From contig DATJQJ010000025.1 in assembly GCA_035505975.1 (NCBI GenBank), positions 1 to 64,000 of the forward strand: DNA of 64,000 nucleotides, in the 5' to 3' direction. Position numbers and translations under genes: made by a program. Shown one piece after another: positions 35,508-44,198 of the stretch (positions within the stretch are counted from its first letter, which is position 1; each line of letters begins with the position of its first letter). The notes below the pieces were generated by a model. That model was not told the DNA's origin and ran no database searches. It was given only the letters and a program-made list of their open reading frames with translations. Source of the stretch: CAIKOD01 sp035505975 (GTDB lineage Archaea; Halobacteriota; Methanomicrobia; Methanomicrobiales; Methanospirillaceae).

Positions 35508-36878
35508 TCAGGCATTTTTCAGGACGGCCCGGAATGGTGCTGTCATATGGTATTTCATCCCTGTGAATACCTTCTTTCGGAATGCCGGGACCCTGGTAAG
35601 AGGGATAAGAATTGCATTCATCAGGCGGACTTTGTATTCCTTGTGCGGGAAATCGAAGAGGTCATGATCCACGAAATACCGGTAATCGGCCTGAAACACC
35701 ATCCGGCTCCGGGCGAAGATGAAATCCCTGAAAATTTTATGACCCCCGACCCCATAGAATGTCGGCGGCGGGGTATAGCCTGTATCAGAACCCTGCACGA
35801 GACGTTTTGCCATGGCATCCAGGAATCTGTCGAGTTCCGGGGCCCCGCCGACCTCGTCCGAGACGAAAAGCGCACGGCACCTGCCGTTTTCGGTCCATCC
35901 GGCCAGAGCTTCTTTTAAGTGCGGGAGTTGACCTAACGGGCCGGAAATGACGAAACCGATCTGTTTACCTTCGAGAGACGGGATATGACCTGAAAAAAAA
36001 CTCCGATCAAAGAATTGTTTCCACACCGACGAAAGATAACGGTCGTGCACCGCGCCTGCCATGATAATAATCTCGGCAGGGGCGAGTTTTTCCAGGAAAA
36101 TGTCCACATAATCATCGTTATAAATACAGGAATTGTCATAGCCGCACTGACAGCAGCCGGTGCATCCTCCCCGCATACCGATCTCCCGGAGGTTGATTAT
36201 CTCAACGGGACCGGAAAAGGCATTCCTGATCCGATCGGTCATAGCCGCGAGATTCGGCGATCTTCCGTCGGAATCGGTAACTATGACCACCTTTTTTGAG
36301 CCGGTGTTCACTGGAATCTGTCCCGGCCCGGGAACATACAAAAACCCTGACGCCGCGAGAGGCGGGTTCTCGCGTTGAACCGGCATCTTCTCTTCTGTTT
36401 CAGCGAATACAAGCGAAGCAAATTTTTCGAGCCGCTTCCGTTCCAGAGAAGAGAGCAGGTCCTGCATCTCTGCAGAAAAAAATCCGAGGTACTTCATGCC
36501 GAGGTCATCGCTGACCGCGTGAATATACTGGTGGGCGGTCTGGTCGAAAAAATGGATCGACGTCGAGAGCGATACAGTATAAATTCCTGCAAATGCCTGT
36601 TGTGCATCTCTCATGAAGACGAGCTCGATGAACCTCTTGTATTGGGAGCAGACGAGCATGTAATAGAGAGGAAATGCCCAAAGTATCATATCTGCGGATC
36701 GTATGGTGTCGATAATAGTGTTCCATACACCCGGATCCTTCTCGATCTTCCTGATATCCTGCGCAATATTGAGGACTTCAAAAGAGTGTTCAGGGAATTT
36801 TTTGCCGAGATAGGCGATATACTGCATCGTGACGCTGACGTCGCCCTTAGGGCTCCCGTTTAATACGACGATCTTCAT
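35508..36878 (-). CDS. Tandem flavodoxin-fold (NADPH-dependent FMN reductase-like) protein
   Basis: 456 residues with two flavodoxin-like domains. Domain 1 begins MKIVVLNGSPKGD (FMN phosphate loop). Domain 2 begins near residue 195 (KKVVIVTDSDGRSPN) and has a Cys-rich insert MRGGCTGCCQCGYDNSC resembling iron-sulfur or FMN-flavoprotein motifs of methanogen iron-sulfur flavoproteins. C-terminal about 100 residues are helical and amphipathic (FKKVF... TRVPAFRKKVF). Probably an electron-transfer or quinone/nitro reductase-like enzyme; substrate unknown. Three operator-like repeats lie upstream. Confidence 0.82.
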   Translation of the reverse strand: MKIVVLNGSPKGDVSVTMQYIAYLGKKFPEHSFEVLNIAQDIRKIEKDPGVWNTIIDTIRSADMILWAFPLYYMLVCSQYKRFIELVFMRDAQQAFAGIYTVSLSTSIHFFDQTAHQYIHAVSDDLGMKYLGFFSAEMQDLLSSLERKRLEKFASLVFAETEEKMPVQRENPPLAASGFLYVPGPGQIPVNTGSKKVVIVTDSDGRSPNLAAMTDRIRNAFSGPVEIINLREIGMRGGCTGCCQCGYDNSCIYNDDYVDIFLEKLAPAEIIIMAGAVHDRYLSSVWKQFFDRSFFSGHIPSLEGKQIGFVISGPLGQLPHLKEALAGWTENGRCRALFVSDEVGGAPELDRFLDAMAKRLVQGSDTGYTPPPTFYGVGGHKIFRDFIFARSRMVFQADYRYFVDHDLFDFPHKEYKVRLMNAILIPLTRVPAFRKKVFTGMKYHMTAPFRAVLKNA

Positions 36879-36962
36879 GGCATTTACGCTCCGTTTTTTT
36901 TATTTTCCGGGCCGATCGAGACGAGGGAAATACCAGTCATGAAATGTTCCCGGGTTGATTCA

Positions 36963-37007
36963 TATCTTTGTGATATGTATCTTTATGATATATATCTTGA
37001 AGATATA
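36963..37007. promoter_or_regulatory. Three tandem 15-bp operator-like iterons (TATC-N5-GATA)
   Basis: Units of exactly 15 bases at 36963, 36978 and 36993 each read TATC-TT(T/G)xx-GATA; the third is a near-perfect palindrome TATCTT-G-AAGATA. They lie 85-130 bases before the flavodoxin-fold gene start, in a region also rich in A/T that can hold its TATA box. One helical turn and a half per unit suggests stacked binding of a dimeric regulator. Confidence 0.6.
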
Positions 37008-37114
37008 AAGTTAGTGGAGGCCGGCCCGAATTTTTCGGTTCTTTGAATTCTCTTCATACCCTGCTGTGCCATTACGGACAGGAAGGGATTCGTCTCTTCC
37101 ATGCCCCTCTTCCA

Positions 37115-37340
37115 AAAAGATAGTCAGCGGACAGGGCCAACCTGGATTGAAAATTAATCGGTTCCTGTGCTGTCCTATCCCAACCGGGTCGCTATAACGG
37201 CGAGGCGGCCCTGGAAGCGCTGCCGGCACCCGGTCCACGGATAATTAACTGACACCGGTTCGCATATCCTGAGCAGCGTCAGAATATCTTAACTTCATAA
37301 AAAAAACATCAGAAATAAAGAATAATCAGCAATGAAAAGG
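37115..37340 (+). repeat. Dispersed intergenic repeat, copy D (with insertion)
   Basis: Matches the family with AATCGGTTCCTGTGC, TCCTATCCCAACC, GGGTCGC and, further on, GCAGCGTCAGAATATC, CATCAGAAATAAAG and AATGAAAAG. About 60 bases between the core and the GCGTCAGA end are not shared with other copies (37215-37270), as if inserted. It lies between the flavodoxin-fold gene and the arsR gene, where I find no gene. Confidence 0.7.
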
Positions 37341-37452
37341 GAGCACGGATAGAAGATTTCTCCAATGTTGAACATTTCAAAAGAAACCGTAATACATCGA
37401 TCTGTGGGCTAACGTGGAAATTGAGGATAGTATATTGCTGCAATCCTGTTTT

Positions 37453-37854
37453 TCAGTCTCCGACGGTATAGTACGACGGGTACGAATGGTCCTCACCGGG
37501 CTTCGTATAGGTGGTTCCCTTTCCGGTAATCGAATAAATGATCCAGCTCCCCTGCTGCTCCCCCTTTATCAGGCCTGCTTTTTTGAGAATAGTCAGGTGA
37601 TAGGATAACTTTGAGTCGGAAATTCCGATAATATCCCTGATAACGCAAACGCAGAGCGGCTGGACACCGAGGAGGAAGAGGATCTTTAACCTGATGACGT
37701 CGGAGAGTGAGCTGTGTAATACTGCTATTGATCTTAGTTCCTGATCTTTTGGCAACCGTCCGAGGAAGCCGGCTGTCCCCCCGCATTTATCGATCTCTTC
37801 CTGTATCGGCCTTGGGATCCGCGATGTGGTATCATTACCGGTGATATCTGACAT
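37453..37854 (-). CDS. ArsR-family transcriptional regulator with C-V-C metal-site motif
   Basis: 133 residues. Winged helix-turn-helix of the ArsR/SmtB type: VLHSSLSDVIRLKILFLL (helix 1-2), LCVCVIRDIIGISDSKLSYHLTILKKAGLI (recognition helix region) and GSWIIYSIT (wing). The C-V-C pair at the start of helix 3 is the position used by As/Cd-sensing members, so a thiol metal(loid) or redox signal is plausible. N-terminal 40 residues are unusual for the family. Two inverted repeats around the start point to autoregulation. No obvious transporter is adjacent; MoaD/AOR genes lie upstream. Confidence 0.85.
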   Translation of the reverse strand: MSDITGNDTTSRIPRPIQEEIDKCGGTAGFLGRLPKDQELRSIAVLHSSLSDVIRLKILFLLGVQPLCVCVIRDIIGISDSKLSYHLTILKKAGLIKGEQQGSWIIYSITGKGTTYTKPGEDHSYPSYYTVGD

Positions 37855-37872
37855 TTCAAATTAATATGAAAT
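37853..37872. promoter_or_regulatory. Inverted repeat at the arsR start (autoregulatory site 1)
   Basis: ATTTCA and TGAAAT arms with an 8-base A/T spacer overlap the arsR start codon. The same half-site occurs in the longer palindrome at 37900-37923. Confidence 0.5.
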
Positions 37873-37899
37873 AACAACCTATATTAAATCGACTTACAA

Positions 37900-37923
37900 A
37901 TATTTCAATAAAATTTGAAATAT
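37900..37923. promoter_or_regulatory. Perfect 9-bp palindrome upstream of arsR (autoregulatory site 2)
   Basis: ATATTTCAA and TTGAAATAT arms flank a 6-base TAAAAT spacer, 46-69 bases before the arsR ATG, where a TATA element (TATATTGTTAATTT-like A/T tract) would be. A typical ArsR-dimer operator size. Confidence 0.6.
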
Positions 37924-38084
37924 CGGTGGCGGAAAGGGCCGGTCTGCAAAATACCATGACCTCAATTTGATCATCCGGTTGGAAGGAGGGGGCAACATGA
38001 GCAATAATCCGGATTCGGCTGCCTTTCTCAAATCCGGGATACCATGATCATTTACGAGCCAGATCAATCGCAATATATCTTGTA

Positions 38085-38363
38085 TCATCCGCCCCCGACC
38101 GGAGGGAACAGGGCGATGAGATCGCCGTCTTTGAGTTGTGTCTCCATTCCCTTGATGAACTGTATGTTCCGCCCGTTGCGCAGGATATTGACAAAATTTC
38201 TCAAGACACCAGGGCTTTCAAATGCCATTTCCCCAAACCTCTGATACCTGTTCGTCAACTCATCGAGCAGGTCAGAAATTGTTGCGTTCCCTGAAAGGTC
38301 GAGATCGATCTCATCGTCCATTATGTCGCGAAACATGGCAAATGCCTTCACATGGACCTTCAT
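38085..38363 (-). CDS. moaD: MoaD/ThiS-family sulfur-carrier-like protein
   Basis: 92 residues from ATG 38363 (MKVHVKAFAMFRD), with GGTGGT about 8 bases upstream. Beta-grasp fold typical of MoaD, ending in the C-terminal G-G (FPPVGGG, one Gly more than the usual pair) used for adenylation and thiocarboxylation. Paired with a tungsten-type aldehyde:ferredoxin oxidoreductase, it likely serves molybdopterin/tungstopterin dithiolene sulfur insertion. Its ATG overlaps the preceding 34-residue gene stop by 4 bases. Confidence 0.88.
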   Translation of the reverse strand: MKVHVKAFAMFRDIMDDEIDLDLSGNATISDLLDELTNRYQRFGEMAFESPGVLRNFVNILRNGRNIQFIKGMETQLKDGDLIALFPPVGGG

Positions 38364-38464
38364 GACCGGGACCACCGTCTATGCGTTTCGTTTACCAATG
38401 TGCCGCAATCTCCGCAATCGTAAGACCCGACACTTGTGACGGTCCCGGTATCCTTGTTGCTCAT
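38360..38464 (-). CDS. 34-residue CxxC microprotein between aor and moaD
   Basis: Start ATG 38464 has AGGTGA about 10 bases upstream; the TGA stop overlaps the moaD ATG in an ATGA quartet. The peptide carries C-G-D-C at residues 17-20 (SYDCGDCGTLV), then a basic tail (HRRWSRS). The size suggests one half of a zinc ribbon or a small thiol/Fe-S delivery peptide. Too short for most gene finders. No family recognised. Its place between aor and moaD suggests a role in cofactor sulfuration or enzyme maturation, but that is inference. Confidence 0.6.
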   Translation of the reverse strand: MSNKDTGTVTSVGSYDCGDCGTLVNETHRRWSRS

Positions 38465-38494
38465 GATCGCTCTTTCACCTGCCAGGCCAAAAGA

Positions 38495-40273
38495 TCAACT
38501 CGACAGTCCCAGCTCTTTGAGTTTGGCGGGTGTAGGACGGCCTTCGTTGTCCCAGCCCCGGGCCGCGTAGTACCGATCGAGCAGGGGCTGCCGCTGCCAG
38601 ACACGTCCTTTCGGTGCCCCGTCCATGAGAGGCTCGGTTAACAGGCGTTCAGGGAGCGTGTCGTCGGCCTTCGTATAGCCCACTTTCATGTTGAACAGTT
38701 TCTGGAGGTTCCAGATCCGTTCACCTACCTTCAGGAGACCGGGTGCCGAAAACGCTATTCCGGTCGTGGCAGAGACGAGGTCGGCATAGTCTTCGGTATC
38801 AAGTGCAAACGACGTGAAAAGGCACATACCCGAGGCGTCGATCGCGGCCGTGAGGTCCTGGAACGTCTTGACCCACACGTCTTTGCCTTCGTCGGTATAG
38901 GGATCGATTTTTTCCGGAGAGCCGAGCACTTCCGGTGAGATCAGGTAACCATATACATGGTCGCCGCCACGCACTGATGTGGCTGCAGCAAGGCCATAGC
39001 CCTGCAATCCCCTGGGATCGTATGCCGGGAGGTCCTGTTTTTTGACGCTGATCGAGAGTTCGGGGTGACCGGATTTTTCTGCAAACCGGTACGATCCATC
39101 GGCCAGTTCCGCACCGAAACCCCGCCTGTATCCAATGTCCTCGACAAGCGGCAATATCTTTTCCGTTTCCCCGAACCTGATCCCGTCCTTTATATATCCT
39201 TTCTCGGTCATCTCCATTGCACACGCGATGGCAGTCGGCACCCCGATCGCATCGAGCCCCAGATCGTTGCAGAGGTAATTGCACCGTGCGATGAGAGAGA
39301 TATCATCAATCCCGCAATCAGCACCAAACGCCCATTCGGGTTCGTATTCGGGCCCTTCTCCCGCAATGTCACCTGCCCTCGTTATCCGTGCACACCTGAC
39401 AATGCAGGCATAGCAACCTTTCCTTCCGGTAAGGATGGTCTTCTCCATGGTTTCGCCGGAGATCTTGTCGGCCTCCGGGAAGTAGCCCCTCTGGAAATTC
39501 CGGGTAGGAAGCACACCGTTCTCGTTAATAATATTGACAAGGATCGCGGTCCCGTATTTATGGAGGCCCTGACAGATGCCGTTTTCATCGATTTTTTTCC
39601 TGATCCGCTCTTTGATGTTGTTGAGTCTGTCCTGGTCTGCAGGTTCTATCGGGAGGTCCCCGGTCGCCGCAATCGCCTTAACGTTCTTCGAACCGAGCAC
39701 CGCACCGGTCCCTCCTCTTCCTGCAGCCCGGTGTTCTTCGTTGATGATGCACGATGTGAGGTTCTTGTTCTCCCCTGCAGGCCCGATGCAGGTCACACGG
39801 ACGCCCTTATCCCCGATGTCACGTTTTAGGGCCCCGGTGACTTCGCTCGTCCTCATTCCCCAGTAACCGGCAGCATCCGCGAGTTCAGCCACACCTTCGT
39901 TTAAGAAGAGATAGACGGGTTTCACGGAACGTCCTGAAAAAACGACCCCATCAAACCCTGCTTTTTTCATTTTCCACCCAAAGACACCGCCACTGTTGGC
40001 AGAAGTCAGGGTGTCGTTTAACGGTGCTTTCGTCGTCACCTCGTAGCGGCTCCCGAGAGGTATTCCGGTGCCGGTGAGCGGGCCCGCCGCGAATACAATC
40101 ACATTCCCGGGCGAAAGTGGATCGATCTTCGGATCGATCAGGTCGGTCACGATCCGCGCGCCAAACCCCCGGCCGCCGAGATAGTTCTTTTTGAGATCTG
40201 CCGAAGTCTGTTGAACGGTAACCTTCCCATCGGTCAGATCCACGAAAGCAATCTTTCCTGCATATCCATCCAC
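38495..40273 (-). CDS. aor: Aldehyde:ferredoxin oxidoreductase (tungsten pterin enzyme)
   Basis: 592 residues from GTG 40273 (MDGYAGKIAFVDLTDGK), chosen because GGTGA lies 6 bases upstream and the start then matches AOR proteins (M-x-G-Y-x-G-K-I). Motifs: GGRGFGARI, the [4Fe-4S] cluster Cys C-Y-A-C-I-V-R-C near residue 290 and later GMCLF near 500, and pterin-binding segments. It oxidises aldehydes to acids with ferredoxin, using bis-pterin tungsten. Operon order aor-34aa-moaD. Confidence 0.93.
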   Translation of the reverse strand: MDGYAGKIAFVDLTDGKVTVQQTSADLKKNYLGGRGFGARIVTDLIDPKIDPLSPGNVIVFAAGPLTGTGIPLGSRYEVTTKAPLNDTLTSANSGGVFGWKMKKAGFDGVVFSGRSVKPVYLFLNEGVAELADAAGYWGMRTSEVTGALKRDIGDKGVRVTCIGPAGENKNLTSCIINEEHRAAGRGGTGAVLGSKNVKAIAATGDLPIEPADQDRLNNIKERIRKKIDENGICQGLHKYGTAILVNIINENGVLPTRNFQRGYFPEADKISGETMEKTILTGRKGCYACIVRCARITRAGDIAGEGPEYEPEWAFGADCGIDDISLIARCNYLCNDLGLDAIGVPTAIACAMEMTEKGYIKDGIRFGETEKILPLVEDIGYRRGFGAELADGSYRFAEKSGHPELSISVKKQDLPAYDPRGLQGYGLAAATSVRGGDHVYGYLISPEVLGSPEKIDPYTDEGKDVWVKTFQDLTAAIDASGMCLFTSFALDTEDYADLVSATTGIAFSAPGLLKVGERIWNLQKLFNMKVGYTKADDTLPERLLTEPLMDGAPKGRVWQRQPLLDRYYAARGWDNEGRPTPAKLKELGLSS

Positions 40274-40323
40274 GGTATTCACCACTGGCTCATTCAGCGC
40301 ATAGTAAATAAAGATTATTCAGC

Positions 40324-40470
40324 ATGATTGGAGAAGATCCGGAAAGGAATGAACCTGGGATGTTTGTAAACGAGTTTTTCAGGAACTTATACCAGGACCC
40401 GGTTCCAGGATTGTTTACCAGGGCGTCCGACCTGACCGTATTTGCATTCCGGCACTTCGTCTGTCAATGA
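40324..40470 (+). CDS. Possible 48-residue small protein
   Basis: Frame MIGEDPERNEP... running to TGA 40468-40470, with residue mix typical of protein (FVNEFFRNLYQDPVPGLFTRASDL). It lies in the gap between aor and the DUF2769 gene, the only candidate there. No clear ribosome binding site and no known family. May be a remnant or a real microprotein; the rest of 40471-40673 shows only the downstream promoter. Confidence 0.35.
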   Translation: MIGEDPERNEPGMFVNEFFRNLYQDPVPGLFTRASDLTVFAFRHFVCQ

Positions 40471-40673
40471 ATTTCATTTCCCGGGAAATGGCTCGGGACG
40501 GATTTCATCGTTGGATCGATATTTAAAGTAATCCCCGGACCGGAAAATCGAAAGGATACAAGTGAACTTGACCAGCTCCAGGTGACTGCACCGGCCAGGA
40601 GACACACCAGTCCAACCAAGGCCAATAACATTTATTTACTAAAACCTGTATCTGGAACCTGGAAGTAATAACC

Positions 40674-40901
40674 ATGAATGTCGATGAATCGGTAGCTAAC
40701 CTTGATGTCTGCGGGAGATTTTGTGGGACATGCCCGACATACAAGGAAAACACCCTGAATACCGGTAAACCAAATCTCCTGTTCTGTGCCAGGGGAAAAT
40801 CAGATAAGTCCTCAGGCGAGAAGAAGGTCGGGTGCAAGTGTCCGGGCTGCGGGGTCCACCGACGGTATCAACTCACCGAAGATTACTATTGTACAAAATA
40901 A
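40674..40901 (+). CDS. DUF2769 small cysteine-rich protein
   Basis: 75 residues with the DUF2769 arrangement: VCGRFCGTCPTYK (C-x3-C-x2-C), LFCARGKS, then GCKCPGCGVHRRYQL and a final YYC. Eight Cys suggest a zinc or Fe-S site; function is unknown. Such proteins occur in methanogens as short stand-alone genes. An A/T-rich box (CATTTATTTACTA) about 45 bases upstream serves as likely TATA. Divergent from the aor gene and convergent with mgtA. Confidence 0.85.
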   Translation: MNVDESVANLDVCGRFCGTCPTYKENTLNTGKPNLLFCARGKSDKSSGEKKVGCKCPGCGVHRRYQLTEDYYCTK

Positions 40902-40954
40902 CCATTCATTCCGACCTTTTTTTCACCCGCACTCACACCCTGCCTGACGGATCG

Positions 40955-43603
40955 CTATCCCTTCGTGACAGCGCCTTTCCTGGTGTCCCTCTCTATAAAC
41001 ACTGCATAGTGCCCGTAGAACCAGCGTTTGACTATTTCCACGATACCGATGTATGCAATGACAAGTCCCGCGAGAACAGCAAAGAAAGAAACAGGGGGCC
41101 GGACAAACCCGAGGATGCCGCCGAATACCGTGAAAGGGAGTATACATGCAAAGGCGACGATTATTACCGTGCTGGCGACCAGGTATTTACTCGGCCTGCT
41201 ATTCCAGAACGGAACTATCCGTGTCCGGATGACAAAAATAACCAGGGTCTGCGTGCAGATCGATTCCATGAACCACGAGGTCTGGAAGAGGGCGGCGTCC
41301 GCCCTGAATATGAACAGGAGAATTAAGAACGTGATGATATCAAAGATCGAACTGATGGGACCGAAAATCAGGATAAACTTTTTAATGAACCCGATATCCC
41401 ATTTTTTTGGGGTCCTGGTATAGGAGGCGTCCACGCTGTCGGTGGGGATGGTCGATTCGGAGATATCGTAAAGGAGATTATTGAGAAGGATCTGCACCGG
41501 GAGCATCGGGAGGAACGGCAGGAACAGAGACCCCCCGGCGACGCTGAACATATTGCCGAAATTGGAACTCGTACCCATCAGGATATACTTCATCGTATTG
41601 CCGAAGGTCTTCCTTCCTTCGAGGACGCCTTCGTGAAGGATCCTGAGGTCGCTTTTTAATAGAATGATATCTGCCGATTCCTTTGCGATATCGACAGCAT
41701 TTTCCACCGAAATCCCGACGTCTGCTTCCCTTATCGAGGGAGCGTCGTTGATACCGTCTCCCATGAAACCGACTACATGTCCGTTTCGTTTCAGGGCATT
41801 CATGATGAGGTCCTTCTGGACCGGAGTCAACCGGGAAAATATGGTGACGTTCTCTACGACCCTCGAGAGTGCCTGGGTATCCATCCGGACGATCTCATCC
41901 CCGGTAAGGACTCCCTTTACCGGAAGACCGATCAGTTCGCAGGTCTTCCGGGTGACGAGTTCATTGTCTCCGGTGAGGATTTTCAACTCGATGCCTGACT
42001 CTGACAGGAGCCTGACCGATTCACCCGCACTATCTTTGGGCGGGTCGATGAAGGTGATAAACCCGAGAAATACCATCTCCTTTTCGTCATCTACCGAATA
42101 CACGGGTTTTCGTTCGGGAAATTCCCGAAACGATACGGCAAGCGTCCGGTAACCTTCCCTGCTTTGTCCGAGATAGAGGTCGTTGAGCGTTCCAAGAATT
42201 TCCGGGGTGATGGGCTCCCTGTTCTCCCGTATCTCGATATACGAACAGATCCGGAAGATCTCTTCGGGGGCACCTTTCGTGATAAGCTTTTCGCCGGTTC
42301 CGGTAGATAAGACGACAGATATCCGTTTCCGGATAAAATCAAAAGGAATTTCGTCGGTTTTCTGATATTCTCCGGCGTCGATGTGCCGGTAAGACAGGAT
42401 TGCGTCGTCGAGCGGACTTTTCATTCCGCTATCGAACAGGCTGTTGAGATAGGAAAGCAACAGGACTTCCTCACTGTCGGTTCCCCGGGCATCGATATGC
42501 CTGACGAGGGAGATCCGGTTGGCTGTCAGCGTTCCTGTCTTGTCGGTACACAAAACATCCATGCTCCCGAAATTCTGGATCGATTCCGGATGTTTTACGA
42601 TCGCCCCCTTTTCAGACATCGCAATTGCACCCTTCGAGAGGTTCAGGGAGAGGATCATCGGCAGGAGCTCAGGGGTCATCCCTACCGCAAGGGCCACTGC
42701 GAACAACAGTGAATCGAGTATCCCGTGTCGGTACAGTGCGTTGACAAAAAAAACGAAAATAACCAGGAACAAGATTATTCTCGACATCAGGAAGCTGAAC
42801 TGTTTCAGGCCCCTTTCAAACTCAGTTTCCGGCGGGCGGGTGGTCAGGGACTTCGCGATCTTGCCAAACTCGGTTGACGAGCCGGTCCGGGTGATCACGG
42901 CACCCGCCTGGCCTGAAACTACCGATGTTCCGAGGAATATGTAATTTTTCGCACCGGACAGCGATATCCCCTGGTCTTCCTTTTCCGCATTTTTTTCAAC
43001 CGGGAAAGGCTCGCCGGTCAGAGCGGACTGGTTGACGAAGAAGTCTTTAGCAGATATCACCCTGGCGTCCGCAGGGATGAGGTCCCCGGCAGCGAGATGA
43101 ATCACATCACCGGGTACGACATCGGTGACGGGCAGATCACGGGCCGTTCCATCCCTGACAACGGTCGCATGGGTGACAATTTTCTGCCTGAGCAGCTCGA
43201 TCGCATTCCCGGCCTTGTATTCCTGAAAGAAATCGAGAAAAACACTCAGTATCACGATGATGATGATTATACCGGCATCGGTCACGTCTCCGACAAACAG
43301 AGAGATCGTGGCGGCAATAAGAAGAATGATTACCAGGGGATTTTTAAAATGGTCGATGAATTGCAGGACTGCAGGGCGTTTCCGCGCGGAAGCGATATCG
43401 TTTTTCCCATAGGTCTTTAGCCTGGAAGCCGCCTCCTCGGCATTAAGTCCTTTTTCAGTCGTTCTGAGCAGTGAAAAAAGGTCCCCGACAGGGAGCACGT
43501 GGTACTTTGGTTCTGTGCCGGCCGGATCGGGGTTCAGGCTGGCGGATCGTTGTTCTCCCATGGATTTTGTCATCTCTGTTTCGAAGCCGGTTTCAAGGTG
43601 CAT
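40955..43603 (-). CDS. mgtA: Mg2+-transporting P-type ATPase (type IIIB)
   Basis: 882 residues from ATG 43603, which has GGTGAT 4 bases upstream. P-type ATPase: phosphorylation site DKTGTLT, TGE in the actuator domain (ALTGEPFPV), KGAPEEI nucleotide-binding segment, MGDGINDAPSIREADVGISV hinge, and about ten membrane helices including the characteristic C-terminal set (NNLLYDISESTIPTD). Imports Mg2+ down a gradient with ATP hydrolysis. A first 45 residues are poorly conserved. No MgtR/CorA neighbour or Mg2+ leader is recognised. Confidence 0.94.
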   Translation of the reverse strand: MHLETGFETEMTKSMGEQRSASLNPDPAGTEPKYHVLPVGDLFSLLRTTEKGLNAEEAASRLKTYGKNDIASARKRPAVLQFIDHFKNPLVIILLIAATISLFVGDVTDAGIIIIIVILSVFLDFFQEYKAGNAIELLRQKIVTHATVVRDGTARDLPVTDVVPGDVIHLAAGDLIPADARVISAKDFFVNQSALTGEPFPVEKNAEKEDQGISLSGAKNYIFLGTSVVSGQAGAVITRTGSSTEFGKIAKSLTTRPPETEFERGLKQFSFLMSRIILFLVIFVFFVNALYRHGILDSLLFAVALAVGMTPELLPMILSLNLSKGAIAMSEKGAIVKHPESIQNFGSMDVLCTDKTGTLTANRISLVRHIDARGTDSEEVLLLSYLNSLFDSGMKSPLDDAILSYRHIDAGEYQKTDEIPFDFIRKRISVVLSTGTGEKLITKGAPEEIFRICSYIEIRENREPITPEILGTLNDLYLGQSREGYRTLAVSFREFPERKPVYSVDDEKEMVFLGFITFIDPPKDSAGESVRLLSESGIELKILTGDNELVTRKTCELIGLPVKGVLTGDEIVRMDTQALSRVVENVTIFSRLTPVQKDLIMNALKRNGHVVGFMGDGINDAPSIREADVGISVENAVDIAKESADIILLKSDLRILHEGVLEGRKTFGNTMKYILMGTSSNFGNMFSVAGGSLFLPFLPMLPVQILLNNLLYDISESTIPTDSVDASYTRTPKKWDIGFIKKFILIFGPISSIFDIITFLILLFIFRADAALFQTSWFMESICTQTLVIFVIRTRIVPFWNSRPSKYLVASTVIIVAFACILPFTVFGGILGFVRPPVSFFAVLAGLVIAYIGIVEIVKRWFYGHYAVFIERDTRKGAVTKG

Positions 43604-44030
43604 CCGGATCACCGACAAGGTAACGGCCCGGTTGGAACATGCCGTTCCGGTTCAGCAGTTTCGTGCTGATCCCGTTTCGCTGGATCCCGGGGATCCGGTT
43701 CAATAGAACCTGTCCCATCGGCGTATTAATAATACCGGTATCCGGACCATTCAGTCAGTGAGCACCAGGAGACGACAGTGCGTTACTTATCCTTAACTGA
43801 CTGCGCCAGGCAGGTGATCAAATTCGGAACAGAGTTTAGGGCAGAAAAATGACCGGATTCGCCATCACGGTGTTAAATCCGGAGATTGGTAAATAAGAAC
43901 CAGGCTGTCCTGACCTGAAGATACCCCGGGTTAAACTCCGTGAGTGCAGAAGTTAATGGACGAAGGGAAATGCTCTATCATGGCCCCGCAACGATTTCGG
44001 GAACGTTAAAAAAAAAGAATGATTAAATGC
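43604..44030. other. Non-coding gap upstream of mgtA
   Basis: About 427 bases. An A/T element (on the minus strand CGGTATTATTAATACG) near 43725-43740 may be the mgtA promoter. I see no gene, no RNA structure and no copy of the dispersed repeat. Nine A residues at 44008-44016 are the oligo-T terminator, read on the minus strand, of the zinc-ribbon gene at 44031. Confidence 0.4.
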
Positions 44031-44198
44031 TTAGAACCTGGGCTTTCTGTGCTTCGGGAGGCATTCCTGGCAGTAGACAGGTCTTCCCTCGGTCGGCTTG
44101 AACGGTACTTCACAATCTTTTCCGCAATCTGAACAGACTACTTTAGTCATTTCACGGGGGCCATAATTACTTGGTCCACCAAAATTTGATTTATACAT
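44031..44198 (-). CDS. 55-residue CxxC zinc-ribbon protein
   Basis: A small gene between mgtA and the ABC exporter. The protein begins MYKSNFGGPSNYGPREMTK and contains C-S-D-C-G-K-D-C then 14 residues to C-Q-E-C, ending KHRKPRF. This is the common archaeal 'CxxC-x13-17-CxxC' zinc-ribbon with a short N-terminal Gly/Asn/Tyr-rich tail and a basic C-terminus, often linked to nucleic acid or RNA-processing proteins. The N-terminal FGGPSNYGPREM pattern is typical of that family. Ends 15 bases before an oligo-T tract on its strand. Confidence 0.85.
   Translation of the reverse strand: MYKSNFGGPSNYGPREMTKVVCSDCGKDCEVPFKPTEGRPVYCQECLPKHRKPRF

Noticed and set aside
36963..37007. Possible CRISPR array
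   Set aside because: Three contiguous 15-base repeats without spacers; fits an operator, not a CRISPR array.
39065..39829. 254-residue plus-strand frame opposite aor
   Set aside because: Antisense of the aldehyde:ferredoxin oxidoreductase gene, which has full motifs.
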